A stretch of DNA of 64,000 bases from Pseudomonadales bacterium (GCA_012103505.1 WLWP01000001.1:3286001-3350000), one strand, 5' to 3'; counted from the stretch's first letter, positions 37,851 to 47,794 are shown. Notes: generated by a model from the letters alone, not told the origin. Numbers and translations: made by a program.

Positions 37851-38756
37851 ATGACCGGGTTCACGGTTCTAGGCGGATACCTGGGCTCTGGCAAGACGAC
37901 GCTCCTCAACCACATATTGCGCGACGACCACGGTCTTCGACTGGCACTTTTAATCAACGATTTCGGCAGCATTAACATCGATGCTGCATTGATCGAATCT
38001 CAAGACGAGCAACAAGTTAACCTCGCGAACGGCTGCATCTGCTGCAATTTAAGCGACGGATTTTTCGAAGCCCTAGACACTTTGAAGACAATGCAACCGC
38101 CCCCAGACCACATTATCGTCGAGGCAAGCGGCGTTGCGGATGTGCATAACCTGGGTCAGTACGGCTATACCGCTGATTTAGAACTGAGTGGGCTCATCGT
38201 GCTTGCTGATGCTGAAACGGTTGAAACTAAGGCGAATGACAAATACGTCGCTGAGACGGTGCGCCGCCAGCTGCGGGCTGCCGATCTGATCGTGCTAAAC
38301 AAACAAGATCTCGTGTCACCAGCCCAACTCGCCGACACTCAAGAGTGGCTCGCGCAATTCAACACCTGCCCTGTTATACCCACACAACAAGGACAGATAC
38401 CTCTAACGGCGTTACTGGGCATCGACAGTAAGTTCCAGGGGTATGTTGCTGGCCAACATCAGCAACACGCACACTACGAAACTTGGCAGCTAGTAAACAC
38501 GCAACAGTTTACCGAGCAAGCATTGACGTCTTTCGTAGAACGAGCACGCGGCATCCTTAGACTCAAAGGTATCGTTAGAGCTAAGGAGGGATCTCTCCAA
38601 ATTCAGGTCGTTGGCAGGCGAGTCGAATTCACAGCAAAAGAGACGTCCGTCGAGCAAAGCCAGCTCGTCGCGATAGGCTTAGCACAAACATTCCATCCAC
38701 GCGATCTAGATGAACTCGCTAGAAGTATTTTTAGCGAGATGGACCCTGCAACGTAA
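37851..38756 (+). CDS. CobW/COG0523-family GTP-dependent metallochaperone
   Basis: A 301-residue P-loop GTPase with Walker A GGYLGSGKTTLLNH (residues ~7-20), the metal-binding CxCC motif in GCICCNLSDGF, VEASGVAD, and NKQD. The C-terminal COG0523 half has a Gln/His-rich stretch (GQHQQHAHYETWQL). Family members insert Zn, Co or Fe into partner enzymes. It follows the amidohydrolase by 43 bases, so zinc delivery to it is a reasonable guess. It overlaps the convergent SDR by 26 bases. Confidence 0.88.
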   Translation: MTGFTVLGGYLGSGKTTLLNHILRDDHGLRLALLINDFGSINIDAALIESQDEQQVNLANGCICCNLSDGFFEALDTLKTMQPPPDHIIVEASGVADVHNLGQYGYTADLELSGLIVLADAETVETKANDKYVAETVRRQLRAADLIVLNKQDLVSPAQLADTQEWLAQFNTCPVIPTQQGQIPLTALLGIDSKFQGYVAGQHQQHAHYETWQLVNTQQFTEQALTSFVERARGILRLKGIVRAKEGSLQIQVVGRRVEFTAKETSVEQSQLVAIGLAQTFHPRDLDELARSIFSEMDPAT

Positions 38757-39507
38757 CACCACCGTCCACTACCAACACCTGACCGGTCACATAACGAGCA
38801 GCGTCAGACAATAGGAACATCACAGCGTTCTCAACATCCCAACCGGTGCCTTCAACCTTGAGCAGCGTTGCCGCTTTTCTGCTCGCTCTGCGCTCCTCAC
38901 TCATTCCATCTCCCTCAACCATGGGAGTGAAAACAGGACCAGGCGCAACACAGTTGACCCTAATTCCTTCGCCACCATGATCGACCGCCATCGCCCTGGT
39001 TAGGGCCATAACAGCCCCCTTGGAGGTGCTATAGGCGGTTAGACCGCGGGGTCTCAGAGCAGATATGGACGAGACGTTGACGATCGCTCCACCGCCTCTC
39101 CGCACCATCTCTGGGATAGCAGCTCGAGACATGTTTACCATCGAATCAACATTGACCCGCATAACCGTTTCCCAACGATCTAAGTCCTCGGTAACAACCG
39201 TACCCGTGCTACCTATCCCCACATTGTTGTCGAGTAGGTCCACGCCACCATACTTCTTGCAGGCATAGGCAACGACAGCCTCACAATCAGAGAGCGTGGT
39301 GACATTGGCTTGTGCCGCTTCTGCAACGCCACCGGTTTCTCTGATCATTTCCACAGTTCGCTCGGCAAGTGCGATGTCGCGATCAACGGCGATAACCTGA
39401 CAACCAGCCTCCGCCAGTAAAAGAGCCGCCGCACGCCCATTACCTATACCATCGCCACGAGCACCCGCTCCTGAGACGATCGCCACTTTGTCAGCCAGAC
39501 CTTTCAT
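38731..39507 (-). CDS. SDR family oxidoreductase
   Basis: A 258-residue classical SDR: VSGAGARGDGIGNGRA, NNVGIGSTG, SSISALRPRGLTAYSTSK with the catalytic Ser, Tyr and Lys, and the YVTGQVLVVDGG end. It starts inside the end of the split-barrel lipoprotein gene (4-base overlap), so the two are co-translated. Its 26-base tail overlaps the CobW gene. Confidence 0.9.
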   Translation of the reverse strand: MKGLADKVAIVSGAGARGDGIGNGRAAALLLAEAGCQVIAVDRDIALAERTVEMIRETGGVAEAAQANVTTLSDCEAVVAYACKKYGGVDLLDNNVGIGSTGTVVTEDLDRWETVMRVNVDSMVNMSRAAIPEMVRRGGGAIVNVSSISALRPRGLTAYSTSKGAVMALTRAMAVDHGGEGIRVNCVAPGPVFTPMVEGDGMSEERRASRKAATLLKVEGTGWDVENAVMFLLSDAARYVTGQVLVVDGGVTLQGPSR

Positions 39508-39953
39508 ACATCCTCTCCCATGCTCGGGCTGAGTCTTAAGAGGTACGTTTCACTCACATCGTCGTTCCAAGGTCGGTTGCCATATTTGGCCTCCCAACCT
39601 TGGGCAAAGACTTCGAATTCATCAGCATCATGAACCTGACTAGCCGTCAGCTCGTAGATTGCCGCGCCTATTTTCATCCGCACATTCGGGTTAACTTCAA
39701 TGTGTTCGACCCAATTTGATCGTGAACCCCCTGCGAAGACGTACAAACGGTCACCTTGACCCAAAACCCACAGATTGACCGAGTAGGCATCCGGTGCCCT
39801 CGTTTCGAATTGAACGACTTCGACCGATGCAATTTCCGTCCAGTCGGCTGGTGCTGGCGTCACCACACCGGTCAGCTCACCACTCGAAAATGGCATGTTC
39901 TCTTCTGAACAACCAGTCAACAACGCGCACAAAAGCAAGACCGTGGTTCGCAT
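39504..39953 (-). CDS. Lipoprotein with split-barrel (nitroreductase/quinone-reductase-like) fold
   Basis: A 149-residue lipoprotein: signal MRTTVLLLCALLTGC with Cys as acylation site, then a mature part with VNLWVLGQGDRLYVFAGGSR, NPNVRMKIGAAIYELTA, which resembles the deazaflavin-dependent nitroreductase / pyridoxamine-oxidase split barrels. The frame is open to 40049, but ATG 39953 has GGAGG and gives a clean signal peptide. Cofactor binding in the periplasm would be unusual; treat this as a fold guess. Confidence 0.7.
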   Translation of the reverse strand: MRTTVLLLCALLTGCSEENMPFSSGELTGVVTPAPADWTEIASVEVVQFETRAPDAYSVNLWVLGQGDRLYVFAGGSRSNWVEHIEVNPNVRMKIGAAIYELTASQVHDADEFEVFAQGWEAKYGNRPWNDDVSETYLLRLSPSMGEDV

Positions 39954-40059
39954 ACTTCCCTCCAAGTTTGGCCAAGATTTTACCTGTAGCGCGCTTGGAT
40001 TGCTCCTTGCCCGACTGCACAATGGCAGGCGAATCAGTTTAGGTCTCACAGGAGATATT

Positions 40060-41592
40060 GTGTATCCAGGTCATTGGGCAACCGTAAAACCAGACACGAT
40101 AGCAGTAACAAATACCGCAACGGGTGACTCGTACACGTGGGATGAACTCAACGATCGTTCTAATCAGGTTGCGCAACTCTTGACGCGTTGTGGCCTCGAC
40201 CAGGGCGACCATGTCGCGCTCATCATGGACAACCAGCTCGCGTTCTTCGTCATCGCCTGGGGGGTACTACGTTCTGGAATGTACCTCACCTGTATCAATC
40301 GTTATCTCACAGCTGAAGAAGCTGGCTACATCGTCAACGACTCAGAGAGCACCGCGCTTTTTACCTCAGACGCACTAGAAGTTACCCCGCAGTTGCTGGC
40401 GCACATACCCAACTGCCCAAACAGATTCTGCACCGGTCACGCTCCGCAAGGTTTTCAATCCTTTACCGAGGAGTTGGCCGCTATGTCGATTTCGCCCATT
40501 GCTGACGAACGTATGGGCGACTCCATGCTCTACAGTTCTGGCACAACTGGACGCCCTAAGGGCATTAAGCGGCCGTTAACAGGGCAACCGATCTCAGATG
40601 GTATCCCTGGCGTCAATCGCGCTAACGCATATGGAATCGACGAAGACACCCGTTATCTCTCCCCTGCACCTTTGTACCACGCAGCACCATTCGGCTACTG
40701 CATGCGCACTCTTTCTTTGGGTGGTTCAGTATTTATGATGGAGCGATTCGATGAAGTGCAATCGTTGGTAAACGTCGAGAAGTACCGGATCACGCACTCA
40801 CAGTGGGTGCCCACGATGTTCGTTCGTATGCTAAAGCTGCCAGAGTCGGACCGGACCCAATTCGACTTATCTAGCCACAAGGTTGCTATCCATGCTGCGG
40901 CCCCCTGCCCGGTCGCTGTTAAACAGCAGATGATGGACTGGTGGGGTCCGATACTCTGGGAGTACTACGCTGGTACTGAACGTAACGGCACAACGATCAT
41001 CAATCCGCAACAGTGGTTGGCGCACCCGGGCTCTGTTGGCCAGGCCGTCAGCAACCCGATTCGCATCTGCAACGACGAGGGTTTCGAACTCCCCACAGGT
41101 GAAGCCGGAACAATCTATTTCGAACAGCCCGAAAAGTCATTCGAGTACCACAACGCTCCGGATAAAACGTCAGCAGCCACGCATCCAACAGAGCCAAACT
41201 GGACGACATTGGGTGATGTCGGCTACCTCGATGAAGAAGGCTATCTTTATCTCACCGATCGCAAAGCGTTTATGATCATTTCGGGTGGCGTGAATATCTA
41301 CCCGCAAGAAATTGAAGACGCGTTGATCCTACATCCCGACGTTCAAGATATCGCGGTCTTTGGTATCCCCAATCCGGATTTTGGTGAAGAGGTCAAGGCG
41401 GTGATCGAACCTGCTGATCGCAACGCCGACACAACACACTTAGCCGATACTTTGGCTGAGTACGCCCGTGAACACCTGGCCAGCTATAAAGTTCCGCGCA
41501 GCTTCGACTTCATCGATGAAATGCCTCGCCTACCGACGGGCAAACTCTACAAGCGTTTGCTCAAGGACAAATATTGGCCAGCGAAGACATGA
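40060..41592 (+). CDS. Acyl-CoA synthetase / AMP-dependent ligase
   Basis: A 510-residue ANL-family ligase that activates a carboxylic acid as adenylate and then CoA thioester. Motifs: YSSGTTGRPKGIKRPL (phosphate loop), EYYAGTERNG, LGDVGYLDEEGYLYLTDR, and the C-terminal PTGKLYKRLLK with catalytic Lys. The start chosen is GTG 40060 with AGGAG five bases upstream; the longer frame (39895) would overlap the lipoprotein. It is of the FadD/bile-acid-CoA ligase type; chain specificity is unknown. Confidence 0.9.
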   Translation: MYPGHWATVKPDTIAVTNTATGDSYTWDELNDRSNQVAQLLTRCGLDQGDHVALIMDNQLAFFVIAWGVLRSGMYLTCINRYLTAEEAGYIVNDSESTALFTSDALEVTPQLLAHIPNCPNRFCTGHAPQGFQSFTEELAAMSISPIADERMGDSMLYSSGTTGRPKGIKRPLTGQPISDGIPGVNRANAYGIDEDTRYLSPAPLYHAAPFGYCMRTLSLGGSVFMMERFDEVQSLVNVEKYRITHSQWVPTMFVRMLKLPESDRTQFDLSSHKVAIHAAAPCPVAVKQQMMDWWGPILWEYYAGTERNGTTIINPQQWLAHPGSVGQAVSNPIRICNDEGFELPTGEAGTIYFEQPEKSFEYHNAPDKTSAATHPTEPNWTTLGDVGYLDEEGYLYLTDRKAFMIISGGVNIYPQEIEDALILHPDVQDIAVFGIPNPDFGEEVKAVIEPADRNADTTHLADTLAEYAREHLASYKVPRSFDFIDEMPRLPTGKLYKRLLKDKYWPAKT

Positions 41593-41642
41593 TTTTGCAG
41601 GTTGTCTCGCATAAGAATCTCTTGTATTGATCACCTTGCAAA

Positions 41643-41656
41643 TTGATTAAGATCAA
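41643..41656. promoter_or_regulatory. Consensus FNR/ANR-type binding site upstream of the Rieske oxygenase
   Basis: TTGAT-TAAG-ATCAA matches the FNR/ANR consensus (TTGAT-N4-ATCAA) exactly, 27 bases before the oxygenase ATG. A further TTGATCA occurs ~15 bases upstream. In that position it would more probably repress than activate, unless the promoter lies further upstream. It would link this O2-dependent gene to oxygen level. Confidence 0.5.
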
Positions 41657-41682
41657 CACAACACAAATCAAGTTGGGTACAG

Positions 41683-42870
41683 ATGTCACGAGCACAACTG
41701 GTAGAATTGGCACGGCAAGATCTGGCGCATGGCCGCAATGGCACCCTAGATCAAGTCGACGAAATCGTGCAAATTCCGGTAGAAAACTACTTCGATCAAG
41801 CACGATTCGATGACGAGGTCGCAAAGATATTTCGGCGCATGCCCCTTGTCCTCGGTGCCACAGCAGAGCTACCCAATCCGGGTGACTATAAGGCAATGGA
41901 TGCAGCCGGTGTCCAGGTACTAATAAGCCGCGGTCGAAGCGGTGAGATCAAAGCTTTCGTCAATATGTGTAGCCATCGCGGCGCGCGACTGATGCCTGAA
42001 GGCACTGGCACCGCACACAAGTTCTCCTGTCCTTACCACGCTTGGACCTATAGTCCAGACGGCGACCTAATCGCGATTTACGCAGCCGACGATTTTGGTG
42101 AGGTCGACAAGTCCTGTTTGGGTCTTACCGAACTACCCTGCCTCGAAGCCGCCGGGATCATCTGGGTTACATTGGATCCCAATTCAACCCTCGATATCGA
42201 AGACTTTTTGTCCGGCTATGACAGCATGCTCGGGGAGTTCGGACTGGCTAACTGGCACCATCAACATACTCAAACTGTGCACGGCCCAAACTGGAAAATC
42301 GCGTACGACGGGTACTTGGATTACTACCACCTACCCATCTTGCACAAAGAGTCTTTCGGTACCGAAATCGGTAACCAGGCCAACTACTATAGTTGGGGTC
42401 CACACACCCATATGGGTCGACCCGACAAAGGCTGGGAAAAGTATGAAAAACTGCCCGACGCCGACTGGCCGGTTGACCAACTCTTAGGTGGAGTTTGGAC
42501 GATCTTTCCACACATCTCGATTGCCACATTCGGCGGCGGCGGTCGGTCTATTATGTTGTCGCAACTATTTCCCGGAGAGACACCAGAAACGTCTTATACC
42601 AACCAGATTTTCTTGATGGAAAGTGCACCCGATACCGACGAGCTTAAAGCCGAGGCGCAACAACAGTTCGACTTTCTCAAATACGTCGTTCAAGAGGAAG
42701 ACTATGCAACTGGGATCGCGTTGCAGAAAAATCTAGATGTTGGCGCCAAGAGTCATGTGATGTTCGGTAAGAACGAAGGTGGCGGTCAGCGCTTTCACCA
42801 GTGGGTGGATACGATCCTCGCCACCGCCGACGAAGATCTACCGGAGCTATTTAAGTCTGCAAGCAACTAG
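41683..42870 (+). CDS. Rieske [2Fe-2S] oxygenase alpha subunit
   Basis: A 395-residue ring-hydroxylating-type oxygenase. The Rieske cluster ligands are C96-x-H98 in MCSHRGARLMPEG and C116-xx-H119 in FSCPYHAWTY. The mononuclear iron site is in AYDGYLDYYHLPILH: His216 and His221, with Asp213 in the place of the bridging acid. No small subunit or reductase gene follows, so it is a single-component-type alpha oxygenase served by an unlinked reductase. Substrate unknown (aromatic, quaternary amine or sterol). Confidence 0.92.
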   Translation: MSRAQLVELARQDLAHGRNGTLDQVDEIVQIPVENYFDQARFDDEVAKIFRRMPLVLGATAELPNPGDYKAMDAAGVQVLISRGRSGEIKAFVNMCSHRGARLMPEGTGTAHKFSCPYHAWTYSPDGDLIAIYAADDFGEVDKSCLGLTELPCLEAAGIIWVTLDPNSTLDIEDFLSGYDSMLGEFGLANWHHQHTQTVHGPNWKIAYDGYLDYYHLPILHKESFGTEIGNQANYYSWGPHTHMGRPDKGWEKYEKLPDADWPVDQLLGGVWTIFPHISIATFGGGGRSIMLSQLFPGETPETSYTNQIFLMESAPDTDELKAEAQQQFDFLKYVVQEEDYATGIALQKNLDVGAKSHVMFGKNEGGGQRFHQWVDTILATADEDLPELFKSASN

Positions 42871-42877
42871 CCGCCAC

Positions 42878-42908
42878 ACGCCAATCAAACTCAATAGTAG
42901 ATTGGCGT
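42878..42908. terminator. Bidirectional stem-loop between oxygenase and sulfatase
   Basis: ACGCCAATC and GATTGGCGT form a perfect 9-base inverted repeat with a 13-base loop, straddling the sulfatase stop (42891) eight bases after the oxygenase stop. Both convergent transcripts would form it. The T-run is short, so Rho-independent termination would be weak. Confidence 0.5.
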
Positions 42909-44528
42909 TTCCGGCAAAATGACACCCACTTCGTCAGCATAAGATTGCCACGCTTCGATTAACTCTGTGCGGATCTCTGGAAACTCTTCACTGAGGTCCT
43001 CCTGTTCACCGACATCTTGCGCTAAGTTATAAAGTTGCCAATCTCCTGTTCCTAACGGCGGTTCCTGCAAGAGAATTTTCCAATCTCCACGCCGGGCGAG
43101 CCGTCGCCCATAGGTTTCCGCAGCTACGATTTCACTATCCGGATACGGGGCAGCCCCACCCCGCCAACGTTCCAGCAAAGATCGCCCCATCATTGCATCT
43201 GGCGCGTGACCGTTGGCAAGCTGTAGAAAAGTCGGCGCGAGATCCATCACACGCATATATGCGCCGTCTAGACTCGCGGCTTGACCAGGAATGTGAACAA
43301 AGGCTGGTACGCGAATCCCTCCTTCTGCCAACCGTCCTTTGGAATCTCGGAACGGCGCCGCATGCGCTCGAGCCCATGAAGGACCCAACGTGACGTAGGA
43401 GTTTTTGCTGCCGATCGAATCGAGAGAATTGTCAAAATTTGCCGGAATCCAGGTCGAATTGGTTCGGGCATTTTCCATCGCATGGCCTTCAGCACCGTTG
43501 TCCGCCATAAAGAAGATAATCGTATTGTCGATTTTACCGGTGCGCTCCAAGTACTCGAGCACGCGACCGATATTTTCGTCGAGTCGATCCACCATTCCGG
43601 CGTAAACCTGCATGATTTTGGTTTGCCGTGCCTGCTCTTCTGGTGCGAGCGTTTCCCAGGGTATCGAACCGCGTTCTTGGGCGACGCCTCGTGCCGCGTT
43701 ATCAACTACACCGGATCGTTTCGCGCCCGCTAATCGTTGTTCACGCAACAGGTCCCATCCCTCGTGATACTGATCTTCGTATTTGGCCGTTGACGTCTCT
43801 GGTGCCTGTAACGGCCAATGTGGTGCCGTGTAGCCAAGATAGGCAAAGAAAGGCTCCTCAACAGGACCCGCGTCAATATAGGTCAAAAGTTTGTCCGTCA
43901 TGAGGTCCGTGGTGTAGAACTCTTGAGGCAGCTCAAATGGTTCCCCATCTTCCCGCCAGTCTGCTACGTAATGTTCAAACAACGGAGTGTCGTCAAAATG
44001 CCCGGCACCACCAGGCATCAGCACAAAGCTCTTGGCGAAGCCACGCTCACTTGGAAGTGCATCCCCATCACCTAGATGCCACTTCGTAGATGCGACTACG
44101 TGATAACCAAGATCTCGCATTTCTTCCGCGATGGTGGGAACGTCGGCGCGGAGTCGATTTTGATAGTTTCGGCTGAGTTTTTGCTGCTCGGTTTCAAGAC
44201 CGGATTGGGAGCCCATCCCAGCCAAATGGTTGTCTGTACCGGTCAACAACATCGCTCGCGTTGGTGCACAACTTGGACCGGCATGAAAGTTCGTAAAGCG
44301 GATACCGGCCAAGGCGAGACGATCTAGATTCGGTGTAGAAATCTCGCCACCAAAAGAACCCAAATCTGTATAGCCAAGATCGTCAGCAACAATGATTAGA
44401 ACATTCGGACGTTCTGTTTCTGGTTCTGGTTCGAGTTCGGGGCCTGCGTCATTGCTGCAACCGGCCACAGATACGATTAACAATATCGCTAACCTGGCAC
44501 AAGCTATTCTTAAGAAACCTAATTCCAT
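42891..44528 (-). CDS. Sulfatase (arylsulfatase type) lipoprotein
   Basis: A 545-residue sulfatase exported as a lipoprotein: signal with VAGC lipobox (Cys24), then NVLIIVADDLGYTDLG with metal Asp 49-50, and the formylglycine signature SCAPTRAMLLTG, where Cys87 would be converted by an unlinked maturase. It should remove sulfate esters in the periplasm. It is preceded three bases upstream by an MFS transporter, probably one operon for use of a sulfated organic compound, common in marine bacteria. Confidence 0.92.
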   Translation of the reverse strand: MELGFLRIACARLAILLIVSVAGCSNDAGPELEPEPETERPNVLIIVADDLGYTDLGSFGGEISTPNLDRLALAGIRFTNFHAGPSCAPTRAMLLTGTDNHLAGMGSQSGLETEQQKLSRNYQNRLRADVPTIAEEMRDLGYHVVASTKWHLGDGDALPSERGFAKSFVLMPGGAGHFDDTPLFEHYVADWREDGEPFELPQEFYTTDLMTDKLLTYIDAGPVEEPFFAYLGYTAPHWPLQAPETSTAKYEDQYHEGWDLLREQRLAGAKRSGVVDNAARGVAQERGSIPWETLAPEEQARQTKIMQVYAGMVDRLDENIGRVLEYLERTGKIDNTIIFFMADNGAEGHAMENARTNSTWIPANFDNSLDSIGSKNSYVTLGPSWARAHAAPFRDSKGRLAEGGIRVPAFVHIPGQAASLDGAYMRVMDLAPTFLQLANGHAPDAMMGRSLLERWRGGAAPYPDSEIVAAETYGRRLARRGDWKILLQEPPLGTGDWQLYNLAQDVGEQEDLSEEFPEIRTELIEAWQSYADEVGVILPETPIYY

Positions 44529-44531
44529 TCG

Positions 44532-45824
44532 TTAACTCTCCGTTCGCAGAAACGACAACGCTACAAAACAAACTACCGAACCCGTCGCCATGAGCACAGC
44601 AACGGTATCGAGACCGTAGCCTAGCGCAAACATGAGTCCTGCCACTATTGGTCCGAGCGTCGCTCCACCTCGCCCGACACCAATAACAAACCCGGTTCCC
44701 CCGGCACGCAGGTGTGTTGGGAAAACGTGCGTGAACATGTAGTACATGCCGACTATGGCGCCGTTGGTGAAGAACCCTGCAGCACCGGCGATAAAAGCGA
44801 GCTCAACCAAGTCGTTTTGTCCTTGGCCAAAATAACTGACCATGACAACGGACCCCACCAACACGATTAGGATCAGTTTTTTAACTGGGAACTTTAAGGA
44901 AAGAAGCCCTAACAAAAGGCTACCCGCCAAACCACCGACGTTCGCCCATACCAGAACCCCGCCAGCTTCCGAAGGGTGGAACCCCATGTCGACTACCAGC
45001 TTCGGTATCCACTTGATAATGAAGTAGAACGTCATGATGTGGGCGAAATACGCCAGTGTCAGCAAAGTCGTTTTCGACTTCAGCGTACCGACAAACAACT
45101 CTCGCGTTGAACTGCTCACCTTCTCAATTCGGTTGGGCAGCTCACTAACAAGTTCGTGCTTCATCTTGCGTAACATCTTATTAATCGCCGACAGAGCTTC
45201 AGCATCGTCGCGTTGCGCCAAATATACGACCGACTCAGGGACGAAAAACCAAACCAGTGGGAAGAACACCGCAGTCATGACAGCGCCAAAATGGAACACG
45301 GCCCGCCAGTCGTAAGAAATCAATAGATCCGAGGCGATCGCACCGCCAACAATTGCGCCTAGTGGATAGCCAGAGGCCATGACAATTACGGCTAACGCTC
45401 GATGTCGATTGTTCGAAAACTCTGCGGTCATTGCGTTGGTGGCTGCCAACATCCCACCTATGCCTAGGCCGGTAAAGAGTCGATAGACGGATAGCTCAGT
45501 AACACTGTTCGCGTACGCTGCTGCTAACATGCCTACCGACATCACAACCAGACAGCCAAGAATCGTTGGGCGTCGTCCGTACTGATCAGCCACTCGCCCC
45601 AACAAAAACGAGCCGAACGCCATGCCAAAAAGTTCCATCGACAGTACGAAGCCAAGACCCGCCCGCTCAATCCCCCATTCCGCACTGATGCCGGGGGAAG
45701 CGAAACTAATCGAAAGTACATCGAAGCCGTCTAGCGCGTTGAGTAGCACACACATCACAACGACAGTGACTTGCAGGACACTCATGGGCGATTGATCGAT
45801 TACTTCTTGTGGTGTTCTGCTCAT
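44532..45824 (-). CDS. MFS transporter, aromatic acid:H+ symporter-like
   Basis: A 430-residue major facilitator with twelve membrane segments. DGFDVLSISFASPGISAEWG near the N terminus and LGRVADQYGRRPTILG (the MFS loop 2-3 signature) fit the AAHS (PcaK/BenK-like) group, and FFPLVWFFVPESVVYL fits TM6 with the next loop. It probably imports an organic acid. It is three bases upstream of the sulfatase, so it may carry the desulfated product. Confidence 0.9.
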   Translation of the reverse strand: MSRTPQEVIDQSPMSVLQVTVVVMCVLLNALDGFDVLSISFASPGISAEWGIERAGLGFVLSMELFGMAFGSFLLGRVADQYGRRPTILGCLVVMSVGMLAAAYANSVTELSVYRLFTGLGIGGMLAATNAMTAEFSNNRHRALAVIVMASGYPLGAIVGGAIASDLLISYDWRAVFHFGAVMTAVFFPLVWFFVPESVVYLAQRDDAEALSAINKMLRKMKHELVSELPNRIEKVSSSTRELFVGTLKSKTTLLTLAYFAHIMTFYFIIKWIPKLVVDMGFHPSEAGGVLVWANVGGLAGSLLLGLLSLKFPVKKLILIVLVGSVVMVSYFGQGQNDLVELAFIAGAAGFFTNGAIVGMYYMFTHVFPTHLRAGGTGFVIGVGRGGATLGPIVAGLMFALGYGLDTVAVLMATGSVVCFVALSFLRTES

Positions 45825-45972
45825 GATCGTTGTTCTTATTTTCTAGATTTTGCGGCAGCACCAGGCTGGCCATCAAACCACACTCAGTGAAAGGCTGTAA
45901 ATTGGGCCAATGCTACAGGTCATTGGCAAAGTCGTTATACTCGAGGGTTTCGTCAGTACAAAGGTGTCTCAA

Positions 45973-47775
45973 ATGGCAGAAGCAACCGAAACCCGATTTG
46001 ATCCCGACGCACTCCGAGAACGCTATCGGATCGAACGGGACAAACGTCTGCGTGCCGATGGCAACGAGCAATATATAGAGATGACCGGCGATTACGCGGA
46101 CTATCTCGAAGATCCCTATATCGATGAACCTATCGATCGCGATCCAATCACGAAAGAGGTCGATGTCGTCCTGGTGGGTGGGGGTTTCGGTGGCATGCAA
46201 GCAGCTGCGCGTCTGCGCGATGCAGGTGTGGATGATTTCTTGCTGATCGAAAAAGGCGGTAGTTTTGGTGGAACCTGGTATTGGAACCGCTATCCCGGCG
46301 CGCAATGCGATATCGAAGCTTACTGTTATCTGCCTCTGCTCGAGGAAACCGGATATGTGCCTCGAGAAAAGTATGCCTATGCCAAAGAGATCCTTGAACA
46401 CAGTGATCGCATAGCGACACACTTCAATCTCTATGACACCGCACTCTTTCAGACCGAGGTGACGGAGCTTTGCTGGGACGCGACAACAAATCGCTGGATT
46501 GTTCACACGAACCAGGGTGACGCAATCAAAGCTCGCTTTGTTTCGATGGCAAACGGACCGCTACATCGACCCAAACTTCCAGGCATTAAGGGTATTGAGA
46601 ATTTCCAAGGCCATAGTTTCCATACCAGTCGTTGGGACTACGAATACACAGGCGGTGGGCCCCTGGGTGGGTTAGACAAGCTTGGCGACAAGCGTGTTGG
46701 CATCATCGGCACCGGCGCAACATCTATCCAGTGTGTGCCTTTCCTTGGCGAAGCTTCCGAGCAGCTCTACGTTTTCCAACGTACGCCTTCAACCGTTGAT
46801 ATTCGTGGTAACGCACCAACCGATCCTGAATGGGCAGAGTCTTTGCCCGAGGGCTGGCAAAAAGCACGCATGGAGAACTTTAACGCTCTGATCTCAGGCA
46901 TCCCTCAAAGCGAAGACTTAGTTAACGATGGCTGGACCGATCTCATCGGCAAGATGATGAATCAGTTCCAGAACATGAAGGAAGGCGACAACATGTCGCT
47001 GGAAGAAATGATCGAGATGGCTAACTTCGAAAAGATGGAAGAGATACGTGGCCGCGTTGATCAACTTGTTGCAGACCCTGACGTAGCCGAGAAGCTCAAA
47101 CCTTACTATAAGATGTTTTGTAAGCGTCCGACCTTTAACGACGATTTCCTGCCTACTTTCAACCGATCCAATGTAGAACTTGTTGATACGGACGGCCAAG
47201 GTGTGGACGAAGTCACCGCAAAGGGTGTCGTAGTTGGGGGTGTAGAATACGAGATCGACTGCCTGATCTACGGCACCGGATTTGAGGTCGGCACCAGCTA
47301 CACCAGGCGTTCTGGCTACGAAGTGTTTGGCAAGGACAACCGAGCGTTAAGCGAGCATTGGCAGGAAGGCACGCGGACGTTGCACGGCATGGGCAGTCAC
47401 GGCTTTCCAAATCTTTTCATTATGAATACATCGCAAGGTGGTTTTACCGCCAACTTCCCACATCTGCTCGACGAAACCGCAGTGCACCAGGCGCACATTA
47501 TTGGGCACGCGTTGAGCGCAGGACACACGACAGTCGAGGTCACACCGGACGCAGAAGATGATTGGGTTAAAACGATCATCGGATTCGAAGGTGGACCGTT
47601 GGGTGGTCTCGGTGGCCCAGATTGTACGCCCGGCTATTACAACAACGAAGGTCAACCGAATCCTACCGCCGCTCAATCCGCTCCCTACGGTGGCGGCTCC
47701 ATTAAGTTCTTTCAACTGTTAGAGCAGTGGCGCGAAGACGGCAATTTCGAAGGTCTAGAGTTCGGATCGAGCTAA
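45973..47775 (+). CDS. Flavin-dependent Baeyer-Villiger-type monooxygenase
   Basis: A 600-residue class B flavoprotein monooxygenase. The FAD motif VVLVGGGFGGMQAAARLRDAG, the GGTWYWNRYPGAQCDIEAY segment, the BVMO fingerprint FQGHSFHTSRWD (FxGxxxHxxxW-D/P), and the NADPH-binding RVGIIGTGATSIQ are visible. It inserts oxygen into ketones to give esters or lactones. ATG 45973 begins the family alignment; the frame is open to 45910. Both neighbours fit ketone and steroid-like catabolism, but the substrate is not known. Confidence 0.92.
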   Translation: MAEATETRFDPDALRERYRIERDKRLRADGNEQYIEMTGDYADYLEDPYIDEPIDRDPITKEVDVVLVGGGFGGMQAAARLRDAGVDDFLLIEKGGSFGGTWYWNRYPGAQCDIEAYCYLPLLEETGYVPREKYAYAKEILEHSDRIATHFNLYDTALFQTEVTELCWDATTNRWIVHTNQGDAIKARFVSMANGPLHRPKLPGIKGIENFQGHSFHTSRWDYEYTGGGPLGGLDKLGDKRVGIIGTGATSIQCVPFLGEASEQLYVFQRTPSTVDIRGNAPTDPEWAESLPEGWQKARMENFNALISGIPQSEDLVNDGWTDLIGKMMNQFQNMKEGDNMSLEEMIEMANFEKMEEIRGRVDQLVADPDVAEKLKPYYKMFCKRPTFNDDFLPTFNRSNVELVDTDGQGVDEVTAKGVVVGGVEYEIDCLIYGTGFEVGTSYTRRSGYEVFGKDNRALSEHWQEGTRTLHGMGSHGFPNLFIMNTSQGGFTANFPHLLDETAVHQAHIIGHALSAGHTTVEVTPDAEDDWVKTIIGFEGGPLGGLGGPDCTPGYYNNEGQPNPTAAQSAPYGGGSIKFFQLLEQWREDGNFEGLEFGSS

Positions 47776-47794
47776 GCTCAAGTTTTAGGTTCTC

